DNA from: an uncultured Oscillospiraceae bacterium
GTDB lineage: Bacteria > Bacillota > Clostridia > Oscillospirales > Oscillospiraceae
NCBI GenBank assembly: GCA_934667095.1
Contig: CAKULE010000010.1
Location: forward strand, 31,089-95,088
Direction of reading: 5' to 3'
Length of the DNA: 64,000 nt
This document shows, in pieces, positions 52,779-62,314 of this stretch. Numbering within the stretch: position 1 is the stretch's first letter; each line of letters begins with the position of its first letter. Both the position numbers and the translations under genes were made by a program. A model generated the notes under the pieces. It ran no database searches and was not told where the DNA came from. It saw only the letters and a program-made list of their open reading frames with translations.

Positions 52779-54520
52779 TCAAAACACTGCTTAAATCCGT
52801 CCGGGAATTCAAGCGGGATTCCATCCTGACTCCGATCCTGGTGGGAGTCGAGGTGGTCTTCGACTGCCTGATCCCCTACACCATCTCGCTGCTGGTCAAC
52901 GAGATCAAGGCCGGCTGCGGCCTTGGCACCATCGCGCGCTACGGCCTGATCATCGTGGGCATTGCCCTGCTGGCCATGCTGGCAGGCTGGGGCGCCGGCG
53001 TGTGCTGCGCCAACGCCTCCACCGGCTTTGCCCGCAACCTGCGCAAGGACATGTTCTACCACATTCAAGACTTCTCCTTCGCCAACATCGACAAGTTCTC
53101 CACCTCCTCCCTCGTCACCCGGCTGACCACCGATGTGAGCAACGTGCAGTTCGCCTACATGATGATCATCCGGATGGCCATCCGCTCCCCCCTGAATCTG
53201 ATCTTCTCCTTCCTCATGGCCTATCTGATGGGGGGCTCGCTGGCGTTCATCTTCGTCATTGTCATCCCCATTCTGGGCATCGGCCTGCTCATCATCGGCA
53301 AAAAGGCCATGCCCCTGTTCCGCAGCGTGTTCCGCAAGTACGACCTGGTGAACGAGTCCATTCAGGAGAACGTGCAGGCCATGCGGGTGGTCAAGTCCTA
53401 TGTGCGGGAGGACTTTGAGAAAGAGAAGTTTGCCGCGGCCGCCGAGGACGTCTGCAAGGACTTCACCAAGGCGGAGAAGCTGCTGGCCCTCAATAACCCC
53501 CTGATGCAGTTCTGCGTCTACGCGGCCAACGCCTGCCTGCTCATCTTCGGCTCCCGGGCCATCATCAGCTCCGGCGGCACGGCCATGGACGTGGGCCAGC
53601 TGTCCGCCATGATCACCTACAGCATCCAGATCCTCATGAGCCTGATGATGCTGTCCATGGTGTACGTGATGATCACCATGTCCATGGAGTCCGCCAACCG
53701 CATCGTGGAGGTACTCACCGAGGAGAGCACCATTACCAGCCCGGAACACCCCGTCACCGAGGTGAAGGACGGCTCCATCGACTTCGACCACGTGAGTTTC
53801 CGCTACTCCGAGCACGCCGAGCGCATGGCCCTGTCCGATGTGGACCTGCACATCCGCTCCGGTGAGACCATCGGTATTCTGGGCGGCACCGGCTCTTCCA
53901 AGTCCAGCCTGATCCAGCTGATCTCCCGCCTGTACGACACCACCGAGGGCACCGTAAAGGTGGGCGGTGTGAATGTGAAGGACTACGATCTGGAGCTGCT
54001 GCGCAATCAGGTGGCCGTGGTGCTGCAGAAGAACGTGCTGTTCTCCGGCACCATCAAGGAGAACCTCCGCTGGGGCAATCCCGACGCCACCGATGAGGAG
54101 CTGATCGAGGCCTGCCGTCTGGCGCAGGCAGACAGCTTCATCCAGCAGTTCCCCGACAAGTACGACACCTATATCGAACAGGGCGGCACCAACGTATCCG
54201 GCGGCCAGAAGCAGCGCCTGTGCATCGCCCGCGCTCTGCTGAAGAAGCCCAAGGTGCTCATTCTGGACGACTCCACCTCCGCCGTGGACACCCACACCGA
54301 CGCCATGATCCGCAAGGCGTTCAAGGAGTACCTGCCCGATACCACCAAAATCATCGTGGCCCAGCGGGTGGCCAGCGTGGAGGACGCCGACCGCATCCTC
54401 ATCATGAATGGCGGCACCATCGACGCCATCGGCACCCATGCCGAGCTGCTGGCCACCAGTCCCATTTATCAGGAAGTCTATGAATCCCAGAACCGGGGAG
54501 GTGAGCAGGATGGCGAATAA
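52775..54520 (+). CDS. Heterodimeric ABC exporter, subunit with degenerate ATP site
   Basis: The 581-residue half-transporter has six membrane helices (to about 310) and a nucleotide-binding domain. Walker A is GGTGSSKSS, signature NVSGGQKQRL, and Walker B VLILDDSTSAVD, where Asp replaces the catalytic Glu. In heterodimeric exporters such as BmrCD and TM287/288 one ATP site is similarly non-catalytic. The next gene supplies the canonical site. It overlaps marR by four bases and the next gene by 11. It probably exports drugs or lipids. Confidence 0.92.
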   Translation: MIKTLLKSVREFKRDSILTPILVGVEVVFDCLIPYTISLLVNEIKAGCGLGTIARYGLIIVGIALLAMLAGWGAGVCCANASTGFARNLRKDMFYHIQDFSFANIDKFSTSSLVTRLTTDVSNVQFAYMMIIRMAIRSPLNLIFSFLMAYLMGGSLAFIFVIVIPILGIGLLIIGKKAMPLFRSVFRKYDLVNESIQENVQAMRVVKSYVREDFEKEKFAAAAEDVCKDFTKAEKLLALNNPLMQFCVYAANACLLIFGSRAIISSGGTAMDVGQLSAMITYSIQILMSLMMLSMVYVMITMSMESANRIVEVLTEESTITSPEHPVTEVKDGSIDFDHVSFRYSEHAERMALSDVDLHIRSGETIGILGGTGSSKSSLIQLISRLYDTTEGTVKVGGVNVKDYDLELLRNQVAVVLQKNVLFSGTIKENLRWGNPDATDEELIEACRLAQADSFIQQFPDKYDTYIEQGGTNVSGGQKQRLCIARALLKKPKVLILDDSTSAVDTHTDAMIRKAFKEYLPDTTKIIVAQRVASVEDADRILIMNGGTIDAIGTHAELLATSPIYQEVYESQNRGGEQDGE

Positions 54521-56426
54521 ACCCGAAATGCCCAAGGGCCGGCCGCCCATGAAAAAGGGCACCTTCAAGCGGCTGTTCAAGCTGCTGTTCCAGTTCTACC
54601 CCGTGCTGCTGCCTGTCACGCTGGTGTGTATCCTGTTCAGCTCCATCGTGGGCGCCCTGCCCACCGTCTTCATGCAGAAGGTCATCGCCGTCATCGAGGT
54701 GAGCTGGCAGGCCGCCGACTGGTCCACCGCCTCCAAGGAGATCTTCAAGCTGGTGGGCATCCTCGCGGCGCTGTATGTGCTGTCTCTTATCAGCGTGTTC
54801 GTGTGGACGCGTCTGATGGCCGTCATTACTCAGGGCACACTGAAAAAGCTCCGCTGCCAGATGTTCGACGGCATGCAGGACCTGCCCCTGCGGTACTTTG
54901 ACACCCACAACCACGGCGACATCATGAGCTACTACACCAACGACATCGACACCCTGCGGCAGCTCATCTCCCAGAGCATGCCCCAGATCCTTGCCACCGG
55001 TATCAGCGTGGTCGCCATCATCGGCATCATGCTCTATTACAGCATCTGGCTGACCCTGCTGGTGGTGGGCGGCGTGCTGCTGATGATGTTGGTGACCAAG
55101 TCCGTGGGCGGCAACTCCGCCCGGTTCTTCAAGCGGCAGCAGATCTCCCTGGGCAAGACCGAGGGCTTTGCCGAGGAGATGATGAACGGCCAGAAGGTCA
55201 TCAAGGTCTTCTGCCACGAGGACGGCGCCAAGCACGACTTCGACGCCATCAACGACGCCCTGTACCAGGACTCCCGCAAGGCCAATACCTTCGCCAACGT
55301 GCTGATGCCCCTGCTGTTCAACCTGAGCAACGTGCTGTACGCCGTGGTGGCGGTGGTGGGCGGCGCGCTGATGATCTCCGGCGCGCCCAACCTCTCCCTC
55401 TCCGGCATGGCCTTCAGCATCAGCATCGTGGTGCCCTTCCTGAACATGACCAAGCAGTTCTCCGGCAGCATCAATCAGGTGTCCCAGCAGGTGAACATGG
55501 TGGTCATGGGCATGGCCGGCGCGCAGCGCATCTTCAACCTGATGGATGAGCCCGCCGAGGTGGACGACGGCACCGTCACGCTGGTGAACGTGAAGGAGGG
55601 TGCCGACGGCAGCCTCACCGAGTGCCCGGAGCGCACCAACCAGTGGGCCTGGCGCAGCGTGGACGCCGACGGCAGAGTGACCTACACCCGGCTGGCGGGC
55701 GACGTGCGGTTTGAGGACGTGGACTTCGGCTACACGCCGGAGAAGATCGTCCTGCACGACATCACCCTCTTTGCCGAGCCCGGCCAGAAGGTGGCCTTCG
55801 TGGGCGCCACCGGCGCGGGCAAGACCACCATCACCAACCTCATCAACCGCTTCTACGACATCAACGACGGCCGCATCCTCTATGACGGCATCGACGTGAA
55901 GGACATCAAAAAGGCCGATCTGCGGCGCTCCCTCGGCATCGTGCTGCAGGACACCAACCTGTTCACCGGTACGGTGATGGAGAACATCCGCTACGGCAAC
56001 CTGAACGCCTGCGACGAGGAGTGCATCGCCGCGGCCCAGCTGGCCGGCGCCGACGATTTCATCACCCGCCTGCCCGATGGGTACAACACTATGCTGACCG
56101 GCAACGGCGCAAACCTGTCTCAGGGCCAACGGCAGCTGCTGGCCATTGCCCGGGCCGCCGTGGCCGATCCCCCGGTGCTCATTCTGGACGAGGCCACCTC
56201 CTCCATCGACACCCGCACCGAAGCCATCGTACAGCAGGGTATGGACGCCCTGATGACCGGGCGGACGGTGTTCGTCATCGCCCACCGGCTGTCCACCGTG
56301 CGCAACTCCGACGTGATTATGGTCCTGGAGCAGGGCCGCATCATCGAGCGCGGCAGCCACGAGAAGCTCATCGCCGAAAAGGGCGAGTACTATCAGCTGT
56401 ACACCGGCGCCTTCGAACTGGAGTAA
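54510..56426 (+). CDS. Heterodimeric ABC exporter, subunit with canonical Walker B
   Basis: The 638-residue half-transporter has a basic N-terminus, six membrane helices and an NBD with Walker A GATGAGKTT, signature NLSQGQRQLL and Walker B VLILDEATSSID with the catalytic Glu. An insertion of about 45 residues before the NBD (about 350-395) lengthens it, as in BmrD-like subunits. It overlaps the partner gene by 11 bases, implying equal synthesis. GGGAGGTG precedes the ATG at 54510. Confidence 0.92.
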   Translation: MANKPEMPKGRPPMKKGTFKRLFKLLFQFYPVLLPVTLVCILFSSIVGALPTVFMQKVIAVIEVSWQAADWSTASKEIFKLVGILAALYVLSLISVFVWTRLMAVITQGTLKKLRCQMFDGMQDLPLRYFDTHNHGDIMSYYTNDIDTLRQLISQSMPQILATGISVVAIIGIMLYYSIWLTLLVVGGVLLMMLVTKSVGGNSARFFKRQQISLGKTEGFAEEMMNGQKVIKVFCHEDGAKHDFDAINDALYQDSRKANTFANVLMPLLFNLSNVLYAVVAVVGGALMISGAPNLSLSGMAFSISIVVPFLNMTKQFSGSINQVSQQVNMVVMGMAGAQRIFNLMDEPAEVDDGTVTLVNVKEGADGSLTECPERTNQWAWRSVDADGRVTYTRLAGDVRFEDVDFGYTPEKIVLHDITLFAEPGQKVAFVGATGAGKTTITNLINRFYDINDGRILYDGIDVKDIKKADLRRSLGIVLQDTNLFTGTVMENIRYGNLNACDEECIAAAQLAGADDFITRLPDGYNTMLTGNGANLSQGQRQLLAIARAAVADPPVLILDEATSSIDTRTEAIVQQGMDALMTGRTVFVIAHRLSTVRNSDVIMVLEQGRIIERGSHEKLIAEKGEYYQLYTGAFELE

Positions 56427-56448
56427 GCCGGACTCAACAGAAATATGG

Positions 56449-56480
56449 CAGGGCCGTTTCCTCCCGGGAAATGGCCCTGC
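56449..56480 (+). other. Intra-operon hairpin between ABC and MATE genes
   Basis: GCAGGGCCGTTTC / GAAATGGCCCTGC with a short loop and no T-run. It may stabilise the upstream mRNA or lower expression of the MATE gene. Confidence 0.5.
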
Positions 56481-56519
56481 TGTGCGCTCTCAAACCACTC
56501 AGAAAGGATGGGGATCGCC

Positions 56520-57935
56520 TTGCGCAGACCCGCCTACACTCCCCTGCCGCCCGACCAGGACCCGAAGGTTCTGGGCCTCTTCACCCGGGACCGACAGTTC
56601 TACCGTACCTTCTTCCCCCTGCTGGCCATCATCACCCTGCAGCAGCTGGCTGCACTGGCGGTAAATCTGGCGGACAACATCATGCTGGGTACCTACACGG
56701 AGCTGGCCCTGTCCGGGGCCACGCTGGTGAACCAGCTGCAGTTCACCCTCCAGCAGATTGCCGCCGGGGTGGGCATGGGCATTGTGGTGCTGGCCTCCCA
56801 GTACTGGGGGCAGGGCCGCACCGGCCCCATCAAACAGATCATCAATCTGGGGGTCAAGTTCGCGCTGCTGTTCGGCATCGTCTTCTTCGTCTGCGCGCTG
56901 ACCATGCCCCGGCAGCTGCTGTCCCTGTTCACCCCGGACGAGGCCGTCATCGCCGAAGGCGTGCGCTACCTGAAGGTCATCTGCTGGACCTATCTGGTGT
57001 TCTCCGTGTCCAACTCGCTGATGTACTCCCTCCAGAGCGTGGAGACCGCTGCGGTGGGCACGGTCATGTCCCTGTCCACCATCTGCATCAACGTGTGCGT
57101 CAACTACTGCCTCATTTTCGGCCACTTTGGCGCGCCGGAGCTGGGCGTGGTAGGCGCGGCGGTGGCCACCCTCATCAGCCGGGTGGTGGAGCTCATCATC
57201 ATTCTGCTCTATGTGCTGTTCATCGACAGAAAGCTGCACCTGAAGCTGCGTGAGCTGCTGCGGTTCGACTTCACCTACCTGAAGGACTTTGTCAAGGTGT
57301 CCTCCCCGCTGGTGCTCAGCGGCTTTCTGTGGGGCGTGGCGCAGGCGGCCCAGACCGCCGTACTGGGCCACATCAGCGCCGCGGTCATCGCCGCCAGCTC
57401 CATCGCCAGCGTTATCTTCCAGATCTTCGCCGTGGTGGGCATGGCCTGCGCCAACGTGGCCTCCGTCACCACGGGCAAGACCATCGGGCAGGGCAAACTG
57501 CATCTGGTGCGCTCCTACGCCAAGACCATGCAGGCCATCTTCCTGCTGGTGGGGCTGATCTTCGGCGGGCTGATGTTTTTGTGCAAGGAGGCCATTGTGG
57601 GGCTGTACGCCGTGTCGCCGGAGACCAAGGCGCTGGCCGTTCAGTTCCTGACGGTGCTCAGCGTCGCCACGGTAGGCAGCTGCTACGAGTACCCGGTGGA
57701 GAGCGGCATCATCGGGGGCGGCGGCTCCACCCGGTACACCGCGTGGGTGGACAACCTCTTCATGTGGCTGTTCACCATCCCCTCCGCCATTCTCAGTGCC
57801 TTCGTGTTCCGGTTCCCGCCGGTGGTGACCTTCTGCTGCCTGAAGGCGGACCAGATCCTGAAATGCATCCCCAACTGCATCGTGTGCAACCGCTTCCGGT
57901 GGGTCAAGCTGCTCACACGGGCGGAGGAAACGTAA
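56520..57935 (+). CDS. MATE-family multidrug/Na+ antiporter
   Basis: The 471-residue protein has twelve membrane segments arranged in two MATE halves: LAALAVNLADNIMLGTYTELALSGATL (in parts) and LSGFLWGVAQAAQTAVLGHISAAVIAASSI (in parts). The likely start is the TTG at 56520 downstream of AGAAAGGATGGGG; an ATG at 56508 is in frame but has no ribosome binding site. It ends the MarR-controlled operon, so drug export through two mechanisms would be induced together. Unlike the MATE remnant at 33 kb it is intact. Confidence 0.9.
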   Translation: MRRPAYTPLPPDQDPKVLGLFTRDRQFYRTFFPLLAIITLQQLAALAVNLADNIMLGTYTELALSGATLVNQLQFTLQQIAAGVGMGIVVLASQYWGQGRTGPIKQIINLGVKFALLFGIVFFVCALTMPRQLLSLFTPDEAVIAEGVRYLKVICWTYLVFSVSNSLMYSLQSVETAAVGTVMSLSTICINVCVNYCLIFGHFGAPELGVVGAAVATLISRVVELIIILLYVLFIDRKLHLKLRELLRFDFTYLKDFVKVSSPLVLSGFLWGVAQAAQTAVLGHISAAVIAASSIASVIFQIFAVVGMACANVASVTTGKTIGQGKLHLVRSYAKTMQAIFLLVGLIFGGLMFLCKEAIVGLYAVSPETKALAVQFLTVLSVATVGSCYEYPVESGIIGGGGSTRYTAWVDNLFMWLFTIPSAILSAFVFRFPPVVTFCCLKADQILKCIPNCIVCNRFRWVKLLTRAEET

Positions 57936-57972
57936 AAAACTTCCCTATGCCATAGGCATAGGGAAGTTTTTT
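57934..57972. terminator. 18-bp perfect terminator shared by convergent genes
   Basis: Arms AAAAAACTTCCCTATGCC and GGCATAGGGAAGTTTTTT with loop ATA; it overlaps the stop codons of both flanking genes. Confidence 0.9.
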
Positions 57973-58771
57973 AATCCGTCAGCAGCATCCGGTCGTTGTC
58001 CAGCGCCTTGCCGGTACCTGCCTTGAAACGGGCCAGCAGATCGTCCACCGTGAGACCCGCCCGCTCGGGACCGGAGACGTCCAGCACAATGGAGCCATCA
58101 GCCATCATCAGGGTGCGGCTGCCCAGCTCCAGCGCCTGAGACATGTTGTGGGTGATCATCATGCAGGTGATGTTGGACTCCGCCACCACCCGGCGGGTGA
58201 GGTCCAGCACCTTGTCGGCGGTGCCGGGATCCAGGGCGGCGGTGTGCTCGTCCAGCAGGAGCAGGCGGGGCGGAACCATGGTGGCCATGAGCAGGGTCAG
58301 GGCCTGCCGCTGGCCGCCGGAGAGCAGTCCCACCGGCTGGCGCATGCGGTCTTCCAGCCCCATGCCCAGCTGGGCCAGCTTCTCCCGGAACAGGGCCCGG
58401 TCCGCCCTGGTGATGCGGCTGAAGGGAGACGCCTTCCCGTTGGTACGCAGATAGGCGAGGGCCAGATTTTCCTCGATGGTCATGCCGGGGGCGGTGCCCT
58501 TCAGGGGGTCCTGAAACAGGCGGCCGATGCTGCGGCTGCGTTTATGCTCCGGCAGGAAGGTCACGTCCTCCCCGTCCAGCATAATAGAGCCGGCATCCAC
58601 GAAGAAGCTGCCGGCGATGGCGTTGAGCACCGTGGACTTGCCCGCGCCGTTGGAGCCGATGATGGTGACGAACTCGCCGGTATCCAGCGTCAGGGAGAGG
58701 TTCTGGAGCGCCCGCTTCTCGTTCACCGTGCCGGGGTTGAAGGTCTTGGAGATGTGCTTCAGGGTCAGCAT
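57971..58771 (-). CDS. trpZ: TrpZ-like ABC transporter ATP-binding protein
   Basis: The 266-residue ATPase has Walker A GSNGAGKST, signature LLSGGQRQALTL and Walker B LLLLDEHTAALD, and a His switch in ITHNMSQ. It energises the permease encoded just upstream. His replaces the usual Ala in DEATAALD-type motifs, a common variant in this family. The set of ABC_sub_bind protein, single permease and ATPase behind a Trp T-box matches the TrpXYZ system described in streptococci. Confidence 0.85.
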   Translation of the reverse strand: MLTLKHISKTFNPGTVNEKRALQNLSLTLDTGEFVTIIGSNGAGKSTVLNAIAGSFFVDAGSIMLDGEDVTFLPEHKRSRSIGRLFQDPLKGTAPGMTIEENLALAYLRTNGKASPFSRITRADRALFREKLAQLGMGLEDRMRQPVGLLSGGQRQALTLLMATMVPPRLLLLDEHTAALDPGTADKVLDLTRRVVAESNITCMMITHNMSQALELGSRTLMMADGSIVLDVSGPERAGLTVDDLLARFKAGTGKALDNDRMLLTD

Positions 58772-58772
58772 G

Positions 58773-59678
58773 TCAGTCCGCCTCCTTCCGGTGGGCCGCC
58801 TTCCGGCGCTGGAGGGCCGCCCAGCGCTTCAGGCTGGGGGCGGCGATGGCCAGAGCCACAATGGCGGCGGTGAGCAGCTTCAGGCAGTCCACGGGGACCA
58901 CCTTGGTGTAGAAAATGACGGCGTAGATGAAGCGGTAGATCACCGAGCCCACCACCACGGCGATGATGCCCTTGGTGACGGTGCGGCGGCCCAGAACGGT
59001 CTCGCCGATGATGAGGCAGGCCAGGCCGATGACCACGATGCCCGTGCCGCCGTTGATGTCCACGGTCTTTTGGTACTGGCCCACCATGGCGCCGGAGAGA
59101 GCGGTGAGGGCGTTGGAGATGCACAGGCCCAGGGTGACGGTGAAGGTGGGGTTCACGGAGGAGGAGCGCACCATGTCCCGGTTGTCGCCGGTGGCGCGGA
59201 TGGACAGACCCAGCCGGGTACTGAGGAACAGCCGCAGGAGCACCCCCGCCAGAATGGTCACGAAGGCGGCCAGCGCCAGCTCGTACCAGTCGCCGAAAAT
59301 GCCGGTGTCACGCAGGAGGGTAAACAGCGTGGCGGAGCCCAGCAGGCTCTGGTTGGAGCGCCAGCCCATGGCCATAAGGTTGACGGTGTACAGGCCGGTG
59401 TTGGTGACAATGCCGGCCAGGATGGAGGGCACCCCCAGGCGGGTCTGCAGAAAGGCGGTGACGAACCCGGCGCAGGCCCCCGCCAGCATGGCTGCGGGGA
59501 TGGCCAGGATGGGGTGCCCGGCGGCGGCCACGCTCACCGACACGGCCGCCCCCAGCACGAAGCAGCCGTCGGTGGTCAGGTCGGCGATGTCCAGCACCCG
59601 GTAGCTGAGGAAGAGCGCCATGGCCACCAGCGCATACAAAAAGCCCAGCTCTAAGGCCGTCTGGGTAATGAGAAGCAT
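58773..59678 (-). CDS. trpY: TrpY-like ABC transporter permease
   Basis: The 301-residue permease resembles the branched-chain amino acid (LivH/LivM) group, starting LELGFLYALVAMALFLSYRVLDIADLTTDG (in parts), with about nine hydrophobic segments and SLRVNPTFTVTLG-type loops (here SSVNPTFTVTLGLC). Its ATPase gene follows after one base. It would form a homodimeric channel for the substrate delivered by the lipoprotein. RBS AAAGGGG. Confidence 0.85.
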   Translation of the reverse strand: MLLITQTALELGFLYALVAMALFLSYRVLDIADLTTDGCFVLGAAVSVSVAAAGHPILAIPAAMLAGACAGFVTAFLQTRLGVPSILAGIVTNTGLYTVNLMAMGWRSNQSLLGSATLFTLLRDTGIFGDWYELALAAFVTILAGVLLRLFLSTRLGLSIRATGDNRDMVRSSSVNPTFTVTLGLCISNALTALSGAMVGQYQKTVDINGGTGIVVIGLACLIIGETVLGRRTVTKGIIAVVVGSVIYRFIYAVIFYTKVVPVDCLKLLTAAIVALAIAAPSLKRWAALQRRKAAHRKEAD

Positions 59679-59754
59679 TGGGAAGTCCCCTTTTCTGTCA
59701 ATTCAAACACGGCGGAGCCCCGGCCCTGCTGACGCAGGGCCGGGGAACTCGGGT

Positions 59755-60798
59755 TCAATCCTTGGTGGTGGTGACCTCCACCACCTCGCCCATGGCGGAA
59801 AACGCGGAGTAGTCGGCGTTCAGGGCGGCAGCGGTCTCGGTGTTGACGGTGATGATGCCGCCATCCATCAGGTAGTAATCCTCCAGCGCCTCGCCGTCGG
59901 CGGCCTGCTTGGCCAGCTCGGCGGTGCGGCGGCCCAGGTCGGTGTAGTTCACGCCGCAGGTGGCGAAGGCGCCGTTGCGGACGAAGGAGTCAGCCCCGGT
60001 GTAGTGGGGGATACCGGCCTTGGCCAGGTCCTCGTAGATGGCCAGCTCGGCGGCCATAATCACGTTGTCGGTGGGGGTGAAGATGGCGTCCACATCGGTG
60101 GCGATGAGGGCGGTGGCGGCGGCCACCACCTCGTCATTGGTGTTGGCGGTCTGCTCCACCACCCCAATGCCCTTCTCCGCCAGATAGGTCTTGGCCTCGG
60201 CGATGGGGGTGGCGGAGTTGGGCTCGGACAGGGAGTAGAGCAGGCCCACGGACTTCAGCTCCGGGTTCTGGGCCAGCATCATGTCGATGATGAAGCGGGT
60301 ATTCAGGGCGTCGCTGGTGCCGGAGACGTAGTCGATGCCGGTGAGCTTGGCGGTCTCAGGGTCGGACACGGAGGCATACACCACCTTGACGCCGGTGCCC
60401 TCGGCGGCTACGGCAGCCACCTGAGCGGCGGTGGTGGCGATGGGGACGATCACGTCCACCTTGTCGGCAATGGCCTGATCGCACAGCTGCTTCAGGATGG
60501 TCTGGTCGTTCTGGCCGGAGGTGATGGTATATTCCACGGTGAGGCCGTCGGCACTCATCTCATCAAAGCGGGCGGCGATGGCGGCGGCGATCTCGTCCAG
60601 AGAGGCGTGGTCCAGCTGCTTGATGATGGCCACCTTCAGGGTTCTGGTCTGGGGCTCGGCGCTGTTGGTGGGAGCGGCGCTGTCGCTGGGGGTGGGGGTG
60701 GCGGAGGGCTGCGTGCCGCCGGAGCAGGCGGCGAGGGCCAGAGTCAGGGCCGCGGCAGCGGCCAGTGCGAACAGTTTCTTCAGGGTGTGCTTTTTCAT
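59755..60798 (-). CDS. trpX: TrpX-like substrate-binding lipoprotein
   Basis: The 347-residue lipoprotein has signal MKKHTLKKLFALAAAAALTL and lipobox LAAC (Cys25), a Thr/Pro/Ser linker (about 28-48) and an ABC_sub_bind domain (LKVAIIKQLDHASLDEI ... GLLYSLSEPNSA ... DAIFTPTDNVIM). It binds the ligand outside the cell and passes it to TrpY. The Trp specifier of the T-box in front of it supports tryptophan. I start at the ATG after AGGAGG. Confidence 0.88.
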   Translation of the reverse strand: MKKHTLKKLFALAAAAALTLALAACSGGTQPSATPTPSDSAAPTNSAEPQTRTLKVAIIKQLDHASLDEIAAAIAARFDEMSADGLTVEYTITSGQNDQTILKQLCDQAIADKVDVIVPIATTAAQVAAVAAEGTGVKVVYASVSDPETAKLTGIDYVSGTSDALNTRFIIDMMLAQNPELKSVGLLYSLSEPNSATPIAEAKTYLAEKGIGVVEQTANTNDEVVAAATALIATDVDAIFTPTDNVIMAAELAIYEDLAKAGIPHYTGADSFVRNGAFATCGVNYTDLGRRTAELAKQAADGEALEDYYLMDGGIITVNTETAAALNADYSAFSAMGEVVEVTTTKD

Positions 60799-60874
60799 GG
60801 GATGATTCCTCCTAATAATATTCGGGCGGCAGATGACCCGGGCCTGCCACAGCGCCGGGGGAGGTCGGACAAAT

Positions 60875-61140
60875 AAAAAAGCTCTTGCCCCACACATGGG
60901 ACAAAAGCTATGCTTCTGCGATACCACCCAAATTGACGCTTGCGCGTCCACTCGCTTACGCGTACCATCATACGCGCCCCGATGGATAACGGGTGGGGTG
61001 CCCGTCGGTCCCTACTCGGTCTCCCTTTCGGTCCGCCCTCCGAAGTCCATTCACCGGCCGCTCACTGCCCCGATCACACCCTCCGGGACTCTCTGAAAGC
61101 TCGCCGCGCCGGTTACTTCTCTCCGTCACAGGTTTGCGCT
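60875..61140 (-). promoter_or_regulatory. T-box leader, tryptophan specifier
   Basis: Read on the minus strand: AG-bulge CAGAGAGTCCC (61096-61086), specifier TGG at 61049-61047 in GTGAATGGACTTC, T-box GGGTGGTATCGCAGAAG (60929-60913) and terminator stem AGCTTTTGTCCCA / TGGGGCAAGAGCT followed by TTTT (60909-60875). The T-box core is a variant of the consensus (TATCGCAG instead of TACCGCGG). Confidence 0.92.
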
Positions 61141-61157
61141 GTTTGGTTGTTGTCGCT

Positions 61158-61186
61158 ATTATATGCACCGCTCCGCCGTTTGTCAA
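61158..61186 (-). promoter_or_regulatory. Promoter of the Trp T-box operon
   Basis: Full consensus TTGACA (61186-61181) and TATAAT (61163-61158), 17-base spacer. Confidence 0.85.
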
Positions 61187-61224
61187 CCCCTTTTTCAAAA
61201 ATATTTTCTAATGCGTTAAATCAG

Positions 61225-61258
61225 AACAGCGGCCCCCGGCATCCCGGAGGCCGCTGTG
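61225..61258 (-). terminator. Hairpin after the DUF2804 gene
   Basis: Minus-strand stem CAGCGGCCTCCGG / CCGGGGGCCGCTG with loop GATG, followed by a weakly T-rich TTCTGATTT. Confidence 0.5.
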
Positions 61259-61260
61259 GC

Positions 61261-62292
61261 TCACCACTTATTCTCCACCTTCTCGGCAAAGCCCATCAGG
61301 TCCCGGATCTGGAGGACGGTGCCGTCGTCCAGCACAGCGGCGCCGCTGAAACGGCCGAACACCTGATGCTGGTCGGATTTGATCAGCTTGACATCGGTGC
61401 AGGCGGCCCGGTCCAGAATGGGGGTGAAGTCCATCTCGAAGCGGCCGTCGTCGCTGGTAAAGGTCCACGGAGCCAGATAGTCCTCCCGGCCATTCTTCGT
61501 GGGGATATTGAAGGTCACCCGGCTGAGCTTGTGGGCCCTTCCACGGTAGAAGAGCATATTTTCGCTGGCGGCGGAGGTATCCCCGAAGCCATAGCCGATG
61601 TTGAAGCCGAAGTCCACCCCGTCCACCACGCCGGAGGCAGAGCCCCAGTACCACGTGTTGTGATAGGTCCAGACCCCCCGGCCCCAGTCCAGCAGGCCGA
61701 AGGAGTCCTCCGGGCGGAAGTCATAGCGGGTACCGCCCAGCTCCACAGTGCCGCTGGCCCGCATACAGTTGATCTTCTGGTTGAAGTAAAAGTGCCCCTG
61801 TTTGGCGAAGGGCGTGCAGATGACCATGGACTCCTCCGGCTCGGCGGTGAGGGTCAGGGAGATGTCAATGGCCTCTTTATTGCGGAATTTGTCCATGTGG
61901 GCCGTGAGCTCCCGCCGGCCGTCCTCCACCCGGAAGCAGAGGCCGTACCCCCGGCCGGAGCTGGCAGTGACACCGGAGCCCGAGTGGCTGGGCAGGGCGG
62001 TGCGGCCCATGGGAAAGGCCCGCATGGGGCTCTTGGTGATCTGCCACGGTGTGCCCTCGAAGGACAGGAAGGAGATGGAGTCCAGCCCCATGTAGCTGTT
62101 GTCCGCCACGGTGAGGGCCACGCCGAAGCGGTCGTTGCCCACGTAGTAGTAATCCCACTCCTTCAGGCGAGTACGGCCGCCCTTGACCTTGCTCCGGTCG
62201 TAGATGGGCAGGAGCTTCTTTGCGTAGCCCGTCTGGGTCAGGTCGCCCTGCTCATTCAGCAGGGGCAGGGACTGGGTGATCTCCTTCTGCAT
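61261..62292 (-). CDS. DUF2804 family protein
   Basis: The 343-residue protein begins QSLPLLNEQGDLTQTGYAKKLL and contains LKEWDYYYVGND, SFGLLDWGRGVWTYHNTWYWGSA (in parts) and a beta-rich body, all typical of DUF2804. No enzyme activity is known to me for this family; a lipocalin-like or hydratase-like beta barrel has been suggested for related folds. GGAGG precedes the ATG. It follows the small Cys-rich gene after 22 bases. Confidence 0.85.
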   Translation of the reverse strand: MQKEITQSLPLLNEQGDLTQTGYAKKLLPIYDRSKVKGGRTRLKEWDYYYVGNDRFGVALTVADNSYMGLDSISFLSFEGTPWQITKSPMRAFPMGRTALPSHSGSGVTASSGRGYGLCFRVEDGRRELTAHMDKFRNKEAIDISLTLTAEPEESMVICTPFAKQGHFYFNQKINCMRASGTVELGGTRYDFRPEDSFGLLDWGRGVWTYHNTWYWGSASGVVDGVDFGFNIGYGFGDTSAASENMLFYRGRAHKLSRVTFNIPTKNGREDYLAPWTFTSDDGRFEMDFTPILDRAACTDVKLIKSDQHQVFGRFSGAAVLDDGTVLQIRDLMGFAEKVENKW

Positions 62293-62314
62293 GAAAAGCG
62301 CCTCCTGTTCACAT

